The notes under the pieces were generated by a model. The model ran no database searches. It was not told where the DNA came from and saw only the letters and a program-made list of their open reading frames with translations. From a virus, in IMG/VR virus record IMGVR_UViG_3300005828_000326, positions 1-44,173 of that record: DNA of 44,173 bases, one strand, 5' to 3'. Below, piece by piece: positions 31,450 to 39,474 of this stretch. Positions within the stretch are counted from its first letter, which is position 1. The number at the start of each line of letters is the position of its first letter. A program made the position numbers and the translations under genes.

Positions 31450-31637
31450 GCCCACGGGATGACGGTCGGCACTTATGCTTTGGGGCGCATGAGCCGGGGG
31501 CTCGCATGTGCGAGTTTTGCCCGAGCGAAGTGCTCGGGCCATGCGTACAGCGAAGCCCCCGCCGTGCCCCTCGGGATGACATGAAGGCCAGCAGTGCGGA
31601 GCTCGTGGCGCTCGAGCGGCGACTACGGGGGGAATGA
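31446..31637 (+). CDS. Small zinc-binding-type protein
   Basis: A 63-residue protein from a TTG overlapping the SSB stop (TTGA). LCFGAHEPGARMCEFCPSE followed by GPC places four cysteines in a pattern typical of small zinc ribbons. A later ATG (60 bases downstream, after a GGGGG tract) would lose the first cysteine, so I prefer the TTG. It precedes the recombinase gene with an ATGA junction. Function unknown. Confidence 0.5.
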   Translation: MSPRDDGRHLCFGAHEPGARMCEFCPSEVLGPCVQRSPRRAPRDDMKASSAELVALERRLRGE

Positions 31638-32806
31638 TGGCAAAGGCACGAAGCAAGGGGGCCTCGAAGAAGAGTCGCAAGACGGCGACGAGTAGGGCCA
31701 CAAGGGAGGCGAAGCCCCGCAAGCGAGTGGCAATCAAGAGTGATCCGTTGCGCGAGTATCAGGCCATGATGCGCAAAGAGAGCATTGCTCGCGTGGTGGC
31801 TTTGTCGAATGACGAGGCTATGCCCAACATACGTGGGCGGATCAGCACGCAATCGCTGGCGCTAGATAGGGCGCTACGGGGTGCACAAGATCCAGCCGAT
31901 TGGCCTGGCGGCGTTCCGATGGGGCGTGTCACTGAGATTTTTGGCCCCCCGTTCATTGGCAAGAGCACCTTGCTGGATCACTGCTTCGCGTCGGTGCAGC
32001 GTATGGGCGGCGTTGCCGTGCTCATTGATACGGAGGTAAGTCGAGATCGGCACTACACGGAGCGGCTCGGTGTTGATCTGGCGGCGTTGCAACCGTTGGA
32101 GTTCGAGCGGGGCGAAATGTTCATTGAGAACGTGATCCGCGCCGTCTACTGCTCCATTGATTTCTGGGCATCGCACTATCCCGACATGCCTGTGCTGATA
32201 GGCTGGGACGCCCTTGGGGGCACGGGTACAGAAGACGAATGGTCCAAGGGTATGCAGTCTGAAAGCAAGCTCAAGCCGGGTGCCGCTGCGAAGGCGATGC
32301 ACAGTGCGACGCGCCAGCTTGCGCCGCGTTTGGGTGGAACGCGTATCGCGTTTGTCATTCTCAATCACGAGTACGAAATGATCAACACGACGCCCGGACG
32401 TTTCGGCAAACGGCGCGAGACTTACGGCGGGTCGGGTGTGCGGCACGCGGGCTCGGTACGCATTCAGCTCTATAGCGGCGGCAATCAGATCAAACTTTCG
32501 GACGGTCGGGTTATTGGGCGTGAGGTGGTGGCGAAGCTCGTCAAAAACAGGCTCGGCGAAAACAGTCAAGTGACGGTGCCTATCGTCGGCGGGCGCGGCT
32601 GCGAGAATGTTTACACGTTGTATTCCGACTTCAAGAGCGTGGGGATCTGCGTCACCAACGGATCATGGGCGCAAATCAATTTGGACGGCGAGATCTTGAG
32701 CTTTCAGGGATGGGCAGGATTGCGCGCGAAGTGCGCCGAAGACCCGACACTCTTTGACCGACTCGTGGCGGTGTGGAGGGAGCATTGTGCCAATTTATAC
32801 CTATGA
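31634..32806 (+). CDS. RecA/UvsX-like recombinase
   Basis: A 390-residue protein with a Lys/Arg-rich N-terminal extension of about 35 residues. The RecA core has VTEIFGPPFIGKST (Walker A about 102-111), LIDTEVSRD (the strand with the catalytic Glu), VLIGWDALGG (Walker B), and a central IAFVILNHEYEM strand. It forms filaments on single-stranded DNA and drives strand exchange, working with the SSB just upstream and with SbcCD and the resolvase downstream. ATGATG follows CTACGGGGGGA; either ATG is possible. Confidence 0.8.
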   Translation: MMAKARSKGASKKSRKTATSRATREAKPRKRVAIKSDPLREYQAMMRKESIARVVALSNDEAMPNIRGRISTQSLALDRALRGAQDPADWPGGVPMGRVTEIFGPPFIGKSTLLDHCFASVQRMGGVAVLIDTEVSRDRHYTERLGVDLAALQPLEFERGEMFIENVIRAVYCSIDFWASHYPDMPVLIGWDALGGTGTEDEWSKGMQSESKLKPGAAAKAMHSATRQLAPRLGGTRIAFVILNHEYEMINTTPGRFGKRRETYGGSGVRHAGSVRIQLYSGGNQIKLSDGRVIGREVVAKLVKNRLGENSQVTVPIVGGRGCENVYTLYSDFKSVGICVTNGSWAQINLDGEILSFQGWAGLRAKCAEDPTLFDRLVAVWREHCANLYL

Positions 32807-33029
32807 TTGCGCGGAGTGCGAGCGGGTTGTTGACGTTCTTGTGTCCTATCAGGACCGTGACGGGGAGCATGCTTGCTCGGTCTGTGGGGGCTCGCTTGTG
32901 CGTCACGGAGTGAGTGGTTTTCAGCTCGGCAAGTCGGCCTATCAAATGCAAGCCGTGCTTGCCAACGGTGATCACATCAAAGGCCATTTTGGGAAGGATG
33001 CAAAACGGCGAAAGCGAAAGGGGCAATGA
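32787..33029 (+). CDS. FmdB-type zinc ribbon protein
   Basis: An 80-residue protein from a GTG (GGAGGGAGCATT upstream) overlapping the recombinase 3' end by 20 bases. It starts MPIYTYDCAECERVVDVLVS and has CSVCGG about 28 residues later, the FmdB zinc ribbon signature. The tail is basic (KDAKRRKRKGQ). FmdB-type proteins are presumed regulators and are frequent in phage genomes; the specific role is unknown. Confidence 0.8.
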   Translation: MPIYTYDCAECERVVDVLVSYQDRDGEHACSVCGGSLVRHGVSGFQLGKSAYQMQAVLANGDHIKGHFGKDAKRRKRKGQ

Positions 33030-33271
33030 TCGGTGGAAAGCGGCGAGCTCCACGTGTCATGTTGCGGCCGGCAAGTGGCATTCTCGAGATCCTGTTGCCC
33101 GAGTATCATCCCACGGCAACCTACGAGGTTTGCCTCGGGGCGCACCCCACGGCGTCGGAGATCTGCGACTGGCTAGGTCACGTGGCAGAAAAGCGGTGGG
33201 CCAGCCCGGAGGTTTTGGGCCACCTTGTTTTGGCAATGGATAAGGTGATCGGATTGCAGGGGCTACGATGA
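33026..33271 (+). CDS. Small protein of unknown function
   Basis: An 81-residue protein joined to both neighbours by ATGA overlaps. It has a beta-type first half (SGILEILLPEYHPTATYEV) and a helical second half (EVLGHLVLAMDKVIGLQG). It lies between the zinc ribbon and SbcD genes and is likely co-translated with SbcD. No family recognised. Confidence 0.6.
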   Translation: MIGGKRRAPRVMLRPASGILEILLPEYHPTATYEVCLGAHPTASEICDWLGHVAEKRWASPEVLGHLVLAMDKVIGLQGLR

Positions 33272-34266
33272 TCTTGTTTTCGGATATCCACCTACGAGAG
33301 CAGTGCGCCGACGTGGTGCTCGGGGAGGTACTTCCGGGGCTGCGCGAGGCGTGTGTTGCGCGTGGTGAAAAAGAGGCCGCGTGCTTGGGCGACTTTTTCC
33401 ACCTGCGTTATCGGATCGATGCGCGGGTGCTCAATGGCGTACTCGATGAGTTCCGCCGCTGGCGCGACGCTGGAATTCACTTGCACTTGTTGCCAGGGAA
33501 TCACGATCAATACGAGATCCGCGGGCGCAATGCGCTCGAGGTGTTCCACGAGCTCGACAACGTGACGGTCTACACGCAGCCGACGCAGACCCCGCGGGGG
33601 CTTTGGCTGCCCTACCGCAAAGACGCGACAGAGCTTCAGCAAGTGCTTGCCTCGCCCCCCTCCCCAGTCGGGCGCAAGGTGCTCTTCGCCCATATCCCGA
33701 TCCGCGGTGCGGTCATGAATGACGCAGCGACGGACACCGAGGGCGTGCCCCTCGAATGGCTCGCCCAATGGGACGTGGTTTTTTGCGGGCACTATCACAA
33801 ACGGCAGCAAGTAGCGGCTCACCGTTGGTATGTGGGAAGTGCTTGGCAGACTCGGGCCGATGAGAGCGGCCAAGCAAAGGGTTTTGCGGTGTGGCATGAG
33901 CAAGCCGGCCGTATTGAGTGGGTGGATACGGCTTGGGGCCCGCGGTATCACCGGATCACCGTTCACGCAGGCGACAAGCTCGATCTGTCGGGTGTGGCGC
34001 AGCGGGATGACTTGCGAGTGCGGGTGATAGGCCCTGGCGCCGAAAAGGCTGCGGAAAGTTTCCATAAGGCAATCGCAACTACCGGGCAGTTTCGAGTTAC
34101 GGTGACGCCCGAGCTCGAGCACGTCGAAGCTCGGCTCGACGTTGTGGACGGCGCCGATCTGAGCTCTTACGTGAAGGCGTATGTGGCCCAGCAAGCGGAG
34201 CCTGGGGAGCATGGGGCGTTGCTCGCCGTGTTCAAGGAGATCACGGGTGTGGAGATCCGGCCATGA
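33268..34266 (+). CDS. sbcD: SbcD/Mre11-like nuclease
   Basis: A 332-residue metallophosphoesterase. All core motifs are present: FSDIHL (residues 4-9), LGDFFHLR (about 40), LPGNHDQ (about 76), FAHIPI (about 140) and FCGHYHK (about 174), which bind two metal ions. A C-terminal domain of about 110 residues would contact SbcC (T4 gp47 equivalent). It trims DNA ends and opens hairpins together with the SbcC-like ATPase, whose ATG overlaps its stop by four bases. Confidence 0.88.
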   Translation: MILFSDIHLREQCADVVLGEVLPGLREACVARGEKEAACLGDFFHLRYRIDARVLNGVLDEFRRWRDAGIHLHLLPGNHDQYEIRGRNALEVFHELDNVTVYTQPTQTPRGLWLPYRKDATELQQVLASPPSPVGRKVLFAHIPIRGAVMNDAATDTEGVPLEWLAQWDVVFCGHYHKRQQVAAHRWYVGSAWQTRADESGQAKGFAVWHEQAGRIEWVDTAWGPRYHRITVHAGDKLDLSGVAQRDDLRVRVIGPGAEKAAESFHKAIATTGQFRVTVTPELEHVEARLDVVDGADLSSYVKAYVAQQAEPGEHGALLAVFKEITGVEIRP

Positions 34267-36308
34267 AATTTGAGAGCGTGGAGATCGAGGGGTATGGCAG
34301 CTATTACGGTGTGCATACGGTGCCGCTTGCCGATCAGGGGCTCGTGCTCGTGCTGGGGGACAATCAAGACGAACCCCGTATGGATAGCAACGGAGCCGCA
34401 AAAAGTACCATCTTCGAGGCCATTGATTGGGCGTTGTTTGGCGTGGTGCCGAAAGGTGATCACGTCGATTCTATCATCAACGACGAGTCTAGCTTTGCGC
34501 GCGTGCGAGTGTCTCTGTTTGACGCCGATCATGCGTGCCCCGTGGTGGTGCAGCGTGAAAAGACCCGAGCGAAGGCGGGCAAGCTTCAATACTGGGTTGG
34601 TGGGCAGAGCTCAAACGAGGCGTTGGACGTGCGCGAGACGCAGCGGCTTTTAGAGCAAGAGCTTGGCCTTGATCGGGACGTGTACCACGCAGCGGTGTTT
34701 TACGCGCAATCAGATTTGCTCAAGTTCGCTGAGAGTACCGAAGCGAAGCGCATGGAGCTCTTGAGTAAGATCTTGCCTGAGCTTCGGCAGATTGACCTAT
34801 GGCTCGAGCCCGCAAAGCAATTGGCGAAGCGCTACGCAGACGAAGCGCACCGGGCTTTGGTGCAGAGCTCGACAACGCAGACGCGAGCCGAAGAGGCCGC
34901 GCTGGCGGTGAGTAACTTCGATCAGCAAGTGCGTGACTGGGAAGCGAACCGGGAGCAACGCTGCCAAGCGATTCTGATGGGAAAGCAGCAGCAACAGCAA
35001 GCTCGGGACAAAAACCTTGAATTGATCGAGCAAATACGGCGCGCAGAGCTTGAGCTCGCAGGCATGCAGGCGCCCCCGAGTGAGATGGACGCGGCGCTTG
35101 CCGAGGAGATCAAAGCGGCGCGCAGCAACGAGAGTGCTTGGCAGGGACGGTTGAGAGCGTCGCGGGAGCAGATTGCTCGGTTGAATGGTCGCAAGCAACG
35201 GTTGCAACAAGAGCGGTCGGGCGCTTGTTCGCTATGCGGTCAGCCGATCACTGAGCAACACTTGGCAAAGGAATTGGCAGCGCTCGATCACGAAGTGCAC
35301 AGCGAAGGGCTCACTGCGACAGAGGCCGAGTGCTCGGCCGCGGGGTGGAATCAACGCGTTTTGGAGTGCCAGAAAAAGCATGATGAGATCCGGCGAGCCG
35401 CGGCTGCGCTCGCTCAACGACGCGGCGAGCTCGAGGGGTGGCTGCACCATGCCCGCCAGTCGGTGAAAGATCCCACGGAGTTTGACGAGCACCTTGCGGC
35501 ACTCGATAGGGAATATGCTTCATGGCGCAATGCGTACAATCCGGTGCAGCAACAAAAGGAGCAGTGCCGGGAGCGTGCTTCGGGGTTGTTGCAGCAAGCC
35601 GAAGTCGCTCGGCAGACGGCGCAGAAGTGGGCTGACGCACAGAAGCTTGCCGACTTTTGGGTGGCGGCTTTTGGTGCGAAGGGGCTTCGCTCTTACGTGC
35701 TGGATCATCGGCTCAAAGAGATGACCGACGCTGCAAACCATTGGGTGCGTCTGCTCACCGGGGGCACGATATGGGTGCGCTTTGAGACGCAGAGGATGGG
35801 ACGGAGTACGCGGAAGCTCTCGAACGAGATCAACATACGAGTGTTTCGTTTCAATCCTGATGGCAAGATCACCGAGCGCAATTACAAGTCGTGGTCGGGT
35901 GGCGAGAAGCGGCGCGTGGGGTGGGCAATCGATTTCGGTTTGTCGCGGCTGATTGCGGCTCGTGCTACCAAGCGTTACGACATGCTTGTACTCGATGAGG
36001 TGTTTCGACACGTGGACGCTTCGGGCGGCGAGGCCGTGATCGAGATGCTTCACGAGCTCCGCAAAGAGCGAAGCTCAATCTTCGTGATCGAACATGACTC
36101 GGGGTTTCAGGCTCACTTTGAAAAGCAGTGGCTTGCGGTGAAAAAGAACGCGCGGAGCTCACTGCAAACGGTTGTAGAGGGGGTGTCCGATGGGCAGCGT
36201 TTCCAAGTTACCAAGGGCGGCGAGACGGGTGCGGGGAAAAGCAAAAAGGCTCTACCGCCTAGTTCCCCTGCTAAGGCCCGGCGCAAACCTGCCCGAAGAG
36301 CAGGCTAG
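34263..36308 (+). CDS. sbcC: SbcC/Rad50-like ATPase
   Basis: A 681-residue SMC-type protein. The N-lobe has VEIEGYGSYYG and a Walker A-like DSNGAAKST (about 41-49), in which the Gly before Lys is replaced by Ala. Long coiled coils (about 175-520) flank a zinc hook CSLCGQP (about 321-327). The C-lobe has the signature SWSGGEKRR (about 543), Walker B MLVLDEVFRHVD (about 573) and the IEHD His switch. T4 gp46 is of similar size. With SbcD it processes ends for recombination. The Lys/Pro-rich last 40 residues overlap the next gene by 119 bases in another frame. Confidence 0.88.
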   Translation: MKFESVEIEGYGSYYGVHTVPLADQGLVLVLGDNQDEPRMDSNGAAKSTIFEAIDWALFGVVPKGDHVDSIINDESSFARVRVSLFDADHACPVVVQREKTRAKAGKLQYWVGGQSSNEALDVRETQRLLEQELGLDRDVYHAAVFYAQSDLLKFAESTEAKRMELLSKILPELRQIDLWLEPAKQLAKRYADEAHRALVQSSTTQTRAEEAALAVSNFDQQVRDWEANREQRCQAILMGKQQQQQARDKNLELIEQIRRAELELAGMQAPPSEMDAALAEEIKAARSNESAWQGRLRASREQIARLNGRKQRLQQERSGACSLCGQPITEQHLAKELAALDHEVHSEGLTATEAECSAAGWNQRVLECQKKHDEIRRAAAALAQRRGELEGWLHHARQSVKDPTEFDEHLAALDREYASWRNAYNPVQQQKEQCRERASGLLQQAEVARQTAQKWADAQKLADFWVAAFGAKGLRSYVLDHRLKEMTDAANHWVRLLTGGTIWVRFETQRMGRSTRKLSNEINIRVFRFNPDGKITERNYKSWSGGEKRRVGWAIDFGLSRLIAARATKRYDMLVLDEVFRHVDASGGEAVIEMLHELRKERSSIFVIEHDSGFQAHFEKQWLAVKKNARSSLQTVVEGVSDGQRFQVTKGGETGAGKSKKALPPSSPAKARRKPARRAG

Positions 36309-36774
36309 CTTTTTGGGGCTCAATCGGGGGCAGGCGATTTTTCTTGACGCCGAAGAGCAATCGCTTGGCGACTTTCTGTTTCTGTCGGTGCCCGAGGACT
36401 CGAGCCAGGAAGCCTTGCGCGTGATACAAGAAAACGCCGTGCGGTTGTTCGACAAGCCGGTTGTGCTTGTCACGCACAACCTAGCTTTCCTGCGTGTGGA
36501 TCAAGTGAGTGAAAACGATGCCAAGCGACTCATGCAGCGAGAAATTGCGGAAGCGAAGGCCCATAGTGACCGACTCCGTGAGCTCGCCAGGCAAGCCCTT
36601 GCCGAGACAAACGGCGCGGGTGGTGCGGACAATGGCGCTCGATCCGGGGTTGGCGTTGACGGGGCTAGCGGTGGTGAGGTGGGGCTTGGGACCGCCGCAA
36701 GTCGAGACGGTGTTGCTGCTCAAGACGGAGAAGGCCCGGAAAAAGGAGCTTCAACAGATCCGGGTGTCGAGTGA
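36190..36774 (+). CDS. Unknown protein overlapping SbcC and RuvC-like genes
   Basis: A 194-residue protein with a strong ribosome site (GAGGGGGTGTCCG) inside the SbcC gene. The first about 40 residues (basic) lie in DNA shared with the SbcC tail, and the last about 48 (Gly/Ala/Glu-rich) in DNA shared with the RuvC-like gene. The unshared middle (FLGLNRGQAIFLDAEEQSLG, then VVLVTHNLAFLRV and a charged helix) has normal protein composition. I recognise no family. It may be a recombination accessory, from context. Confidence 0.6.
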   Translation: MGSVSKLPRAARRVRGKAKRLYRLVPLLRPGANLPEEQASFLGLNRGQAIFLDAEEQSLGDFLFLSVPEDSSQEALRVIQENAVRLFDKPVVLVTHNLAFLRVDQVSENDAKRLMQREIAEAKAHSDRLRELARQALAETNGAGGADNGARSGVGVDGASGGEVGLGTAASRDGVAAQDGEGPEKGASTDPGVE

Positions 36775-37177
36775 CGATCAGCGACGGATGCGTGAGATCT
36801 GGGTTGCCGTGCAGCATGCCATGATCGAGGCAAAGCCCGTGGCTGTGGCGATTGAGGCATACAGCCCGATACCCGGCAAGCAAGGTGGGGGTGCGTGGAA
36901 GGTGGGGGCGGTGACTCAAATGCTGATGGCTCTTTGTTGGTCGCAGGGTGTCGAGCCGGTGATTGCCCGACCGGCCGATTTGCGGCGGCGCTTTCTGAAG
37001 CAGGGCGACGGAACCAAAAGCGCCATTGAGCAAGCGGTCGGCGATGAGATATCCGGTGCAGCGGCGGCGCTCGAGCAATTTCCGCGGTCGAAGCGGGAGC
37101 ACGTGGCGGACGCGATAGGTTACACGGCGATTGCTTACGACGAAATGATGAGAATCCGCCACCTGGCGGGGCTATAG
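36632..37177 (+). CDS. RuvC-like Holliday junction resolvase
   Basis: A 181-residue RNase H-fold nuclease. Catalytic marks: MALDPGLALTGLAVV (first Asp, residue 4), VAIEAYSPIPGKQ (Glu about 74) and KREHVADAIGYTAIAYDEM (paired Asp near the C-terminus), as in RuvC and phage homologues. The length is typical of RuvC. It cuts four-way junctions made by recombination or at packaging. The ATG is preferred; a GTG nine bases earlier is possible. The start region overlaps the previous gene by 143 bases. Confidence 0.75.
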   Translation: MALDPGLALTGLAVVRWGLGPPQVETVLLLKTEKARKKELQQIRVSSDDQRRMREIWVAVQHAMIEAKPVAVAIEAYSPIPGKQGGGAWKVGAVTQMLMALCWSQGVEPVIARPADLRRRFLKQGDGTKSAIEQAVGDEISGAAAALEQFPRSKREHVADAIGYTAIAYDEMMRIRHLAGL

Positions 37178-37188
37178 GGGTTACACCG

Positions 37189-37659
37189 ATGGCAGTGAGC
37201 AAGAAGAAGGCCACGAAGAAGGCCACGAAGAAGGCTACGAAGAAGAAGGCGAAGCGTACGCCCGTCCGGGCGAAGGCAGAGGCCCCGGAGGCTGCGGCTG
37301 AGAGTAGCGAAGCGGCGGCGTCCAAGCCGCCCCCGCCCCCTCCCCCGGCAAAGGAAACCAAGGCCCCTGCCCAGTCGCCAGCAAAGGACGAAGAGCCGGG
37401 GCGCGTCTGGCGCGTCTTGGTACAGATCGACAATTCGCTGTATGGTCGGTTGCGGACAATAGCGCAACGTGAAAATGCGCTGTTTCCGGCCGACGAAGAG
37501 TTGAGCATAGCGCAACAAGCGGCGGTGTTGCTTGAGGCAGGTGTCACCATGTGGGAAGAGGACGGCGAGGAAACCATGGGGGACGGTTTTCTTGACGATC
37601 CAGAATACTCAACCGCCCTTTCGGCTGCTATGACCGGGAGGGTTATTACCCCAAGGTAG
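37189..37659 (+). CDS. Protein with histone H1-like basic tail
   Basis: A 156-residue protein. The N-terminus repeats KKAT three times (SKKKATKKATKKATKKKAKR), as in bacterial histone H1-like proteins, then has a Pro run and an Ala/Glu linker. From about residue 72 a globular part begins (WRVLVQIDNSLYGRLRTIAQ) that resembles a strand-helix-helix DNA-binding fold. It is probably a DNA-binding or DNA-compacting protein. The Lys repeats come from a 12-base tandem DNA repeat. Confidence 0.6.
   Translation: MAVSKKKATKKATKKATKKKAKRTPVRAKAEAPEAAAESSEAAASKPPPPPPPAKETKAPAQSPAKDEEPGRVWRVLVQIDNSLYGRLRTIAQRENALFPADEELSIAQQAAVLLEAGVTMWEEDGEETMGDGFLDDPEYSTALSAAMTGRVITPR
37201..37247 (+). repeat. 12-base tandem repeat coding for KKAT units
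   Basis: AAGAAGGCYACG is repeated head to tail, coding for the Lys/Ala/Thr tail. Such repeats change copy number easily by slippage, so tail length may vary between related phages. Confidence 0.6.
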
Positions 37660-37666
37660 GAGCCAA

Positions 37667-37963
37667 ATGCGGGGGGGAATTTTGGCACTCACGACGGGCG
37701 ATGCTCTCGTGCCGGTGTTTTCCATGCTGGCGCGTGCAATCGCTTCGAGATTCAAAACAGATCCGAGCCTAATCAAAGCGGGCCTCGAAGTGCGCGAAGG
37801 CAAATTGATGCCTTCGTTTGGGGTGCCCGCAAGCGCGCTTGAGAAGTCGGGCGTTGCAGAGGATGAGGCTCGAGAGATCATGCGTCAAGCGTGGACAATG
37901 GCGCGGCCGTTGGTGCAGCGGTCGTTGCTGAGTGTCCGGGGGCGCTGGCATGAGCTCGGGTGA
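37667..37963 (+). CDS. Small protein of unknown function
   Basis: A 98-residue helical protein with GTAGGAGCCAA before the ATG. It has a hydrophobic N-terminus (ILALTTGDALVPVFSMLARA) that is amphipathic rather than a signal, and an acidic-basic helix near the end (EDEAREIMRQAWTMARPLV). Its end overlaps the next gene by 14 bases. No family recognised. Confidence 0.6.
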   Translation: MRGGILALTTGDALVPVFSMLARAIASRFKTDPSLIKAGLEVREGKLMPSFGVPASALEKSGVAEDEAREIMRQAWTMARPLVQRSLLSVRGRWHELG

Positions 37964-38711
37964 CGTTAAGCGCAAGGTACGTCGCCCGCTGATCTCAATA
38001 ACACGTGAAGCCGAGCCCGGGGTGGTAGAGGCCCCGAAGGCTGTGCTTGACGAGCGGGGCGTCAACCGTGAGGAGCGCGAAGCATGGCGCCGCGCGATGG
38101 GCAACGAGTATGTCTACAATCCGCGTGGCATCACATTGGCCCAGCTTGCGAACAATCCGCGGCTCGGTAACATACCCATTGGCACGGTTGTGCAATGGTC
38201 GCGGTGGGACAATTGGGTTGAGCTCCGCAAGGCGTTCGGCGAGCGAGTGCGCCGAATGGTTGAAACGCGGATCGCTAATGACCACGTGCAAGCGCAGATT
38301 AACGAGCTTCGCTACCTTATCAAGATGCACGGGGACTTACAGAAGAAGCTCGAAGTGGCGATTGCTGATATGCCGCTCAAGTCTTGCGAGGCCGCAATCG
38401 GTGCGTTTCTCAAGCTCGATGAGCGGATCGATGAGCGGCGCCAGCAATTGCGGGCGGTGCTTGTGCAGCGCAATCCGCCCGAGGAGCCAGGCGAAGACGC
38501 GGAGGCCGCGGCGCCGACCGCAGCTCAGATCACGCCGCGTCTCAGTGACGCGGAGGTGGTGGCGGCAGGCAAGGCGATACTGAGGGAGCGATGGGCCAGA
38601 CCGACAAGCGAGCCGCAAGCCGGGGAGCTCCCCGAGGCCGTGCCGCAAAGAAAGAAGCGGCCCCCGCCAGGCCGCGGCGACGTTGGAGCCCCACCGAAGA
38701 GCGAGCCCTGA
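37950..38711 (+). CDS. Helix-turn-helix protein, possible terminase small subunit
   Basis: A 253-residue protein from an ATG after CCGGGGGCGCTGGC. Residues about 60-100 (GITLAQLANNPRLGNIPIGT, then VVQWSRWDNWVELRKAF) form a helix-turn-helix followed by W-x-x-W-x-x-x-R, as seen in many terminase small subunits and phage DNA-binding proteins. A helical, oligomerisation-type domain follows (about 115-180), then a disordered Pro/Arg-rich tail whose last 40 residues overlap the next gene. No large terminase is in the window, so the packaging role is uncertain. Confidence 0.5.
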   Translation: MSSGDVKRKVRRPLISITREAEPGVVEAPKAVLDERGVNREEREAWRRAMGNEYVYNPRGITLAQLANNPRLGNIPIGTVVQWSRWDNWVELRKAFGERVRRMVETRIANDHVQAQINELRYLIKMHGDLQKKLEVAIADMPLKSCEAAIGAFLKLDERIDERRQQLRAVLVQRNPPEEPGEDAEAAAPTAAQITPRLSDAEVVAAGKAILRERWARPTSEPQAGELPEAVPQRKKRPPPGRGDVGAPPKSEP

Positions 38712-39286
38712 TCAACGCGGTTGGGTACACGACAGCAAAAGGGATAGCCAATTCTGTGGGCCACACGCGGCGGGCTGCTGAGAGCAAGCTGGCGAGGCTC
38801 ACGGGCCGCGGAGCTCTCGGCCGCGGGAGCTATACGCTGCGGCAATTGATCCTGCAAACCGGCTACACTCGGGAGCAGCTTCGGCGCGCGAGCTCGGCGC
38901 TAAACCAGAAGTGGAAGCGGCTCGATCCACGGGGCGCTTTCCTCGTGACAGAGGAGCAGCGCGACGAGCTCATAGCCTGGCTGGCGCATGACTATTGGGC
39001 CACGGTGCATAGGCTGTATGGGTGCCTGCATTGCTCTACCGAGGCAAGAGCGCACCGAGCGCTGGGGCTCTGCGGGCGTTGTTACCACGGCTATCGGCGT
39101 GCGTGTCGGGCCCGGGGGTTACAGATATCCCCAAAACGACAGGCACGGGCTCTTGCGTGTGCGGGGCAAACTGATAAATTGGCTGAAGAAACGCTATTGA
39201 GAATGCGGCGCGGCATGGCTCCCGATCTTGTGACCCTAGATCACGTGGTGGCTTTGCTTGGGGGTGGACCATGCTTCTCGAAATAG
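38591..39286 (+). CDS. DNA-binding protein with Myb-like HTH and zinc cluster
   Basis: A 231-residue protein with GAGGGAGCG before its ATG, inside the 3' end of the previous gene (121-base overlap). After a basic tail, RWSPTEERALINAVGYTT and ANSVGHTRRAAESKLARL look like a Myb/SANT-type helix-turn-helix (residues about 30-70). A second one follows (YTLRQLILQTGYTREQLRRA). CLHC and, 15 residues later, CGRC form a likely zinc site (about 142-163). This architecture fits a phage transcription regulator. Confidence 0.6.
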   Translation: MGQTDKRAASRGAPRGRAAKKEAAPARPRRRWSPTEERALINAVGYTTAKGIANSVGHTRRAAESKLARLTGRGALGRGSYTLRQLILQTGYTREQLRRASSALNQKWKRLDPRGAFLVTEEQRDELIAWLAHDYWATVHRLYGCLHCSTEARAHRALGLCGRCYHGYRRACRARGLQISPKRQARALACAGQTDKLAEETLLRMRRGMAPDLVTLDHVVALLGGGPCFSK

Positions 39287-39474
39287 ACGATCATGAGAAG
39301 GGGATCTTGGTTGATGCACTTGCAGGAGCGCTGCAACGAGACGACGGGGGGGAGACTGAAACACGACGTGAGCAGATCCGGGCGTTGCTCCGAAAGGTTG
39401 GCGGCGCTCAAACGGAGGTGGGAAATGGATCGGCTACTCGAGATGAGCGGGCACTTGGTGGAGGATCTCCTTGA
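39271..39474 (+). CDS. Very small acidic/basic helical protein
   Basis: A 67-residue protein with TGGGGGTGGACC upstream. LLEIDDHEKGILVDALAGAL is a pattern seen in many small phage proteins of unknown role. The last about 17 residues overlap the next gene and are of low complexity. It begins inside the previous gene's end. Confidence 0.5.
   Translation: MLLEIDDHEKGILVDALAGALQRDDGGETETRREQIRALLRKVGGAQTEVGNGSATRDERALGGGSP

Noticed and set aside
30769-31737. 322-codon open frame on the minus strand over the SSB gene
   Set aside because: Very Arg-rich, mirrors the Pro/Gln-rich tail of the SSB, and no start signal.
33292-34401. 369-codon open frame on the minus strand
   Set aside because: Antisense to SbcD, whose motifs are complete. 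Arg/His/Pro-rich shadow composition with no motif.
36509-36631. Upstream start for the RuvC-like resolvase
   Set aside because: The catalytic D-P-G motif of RuvC stands at the very N-terminus of the family, so the ATG at 36632 is preferred.
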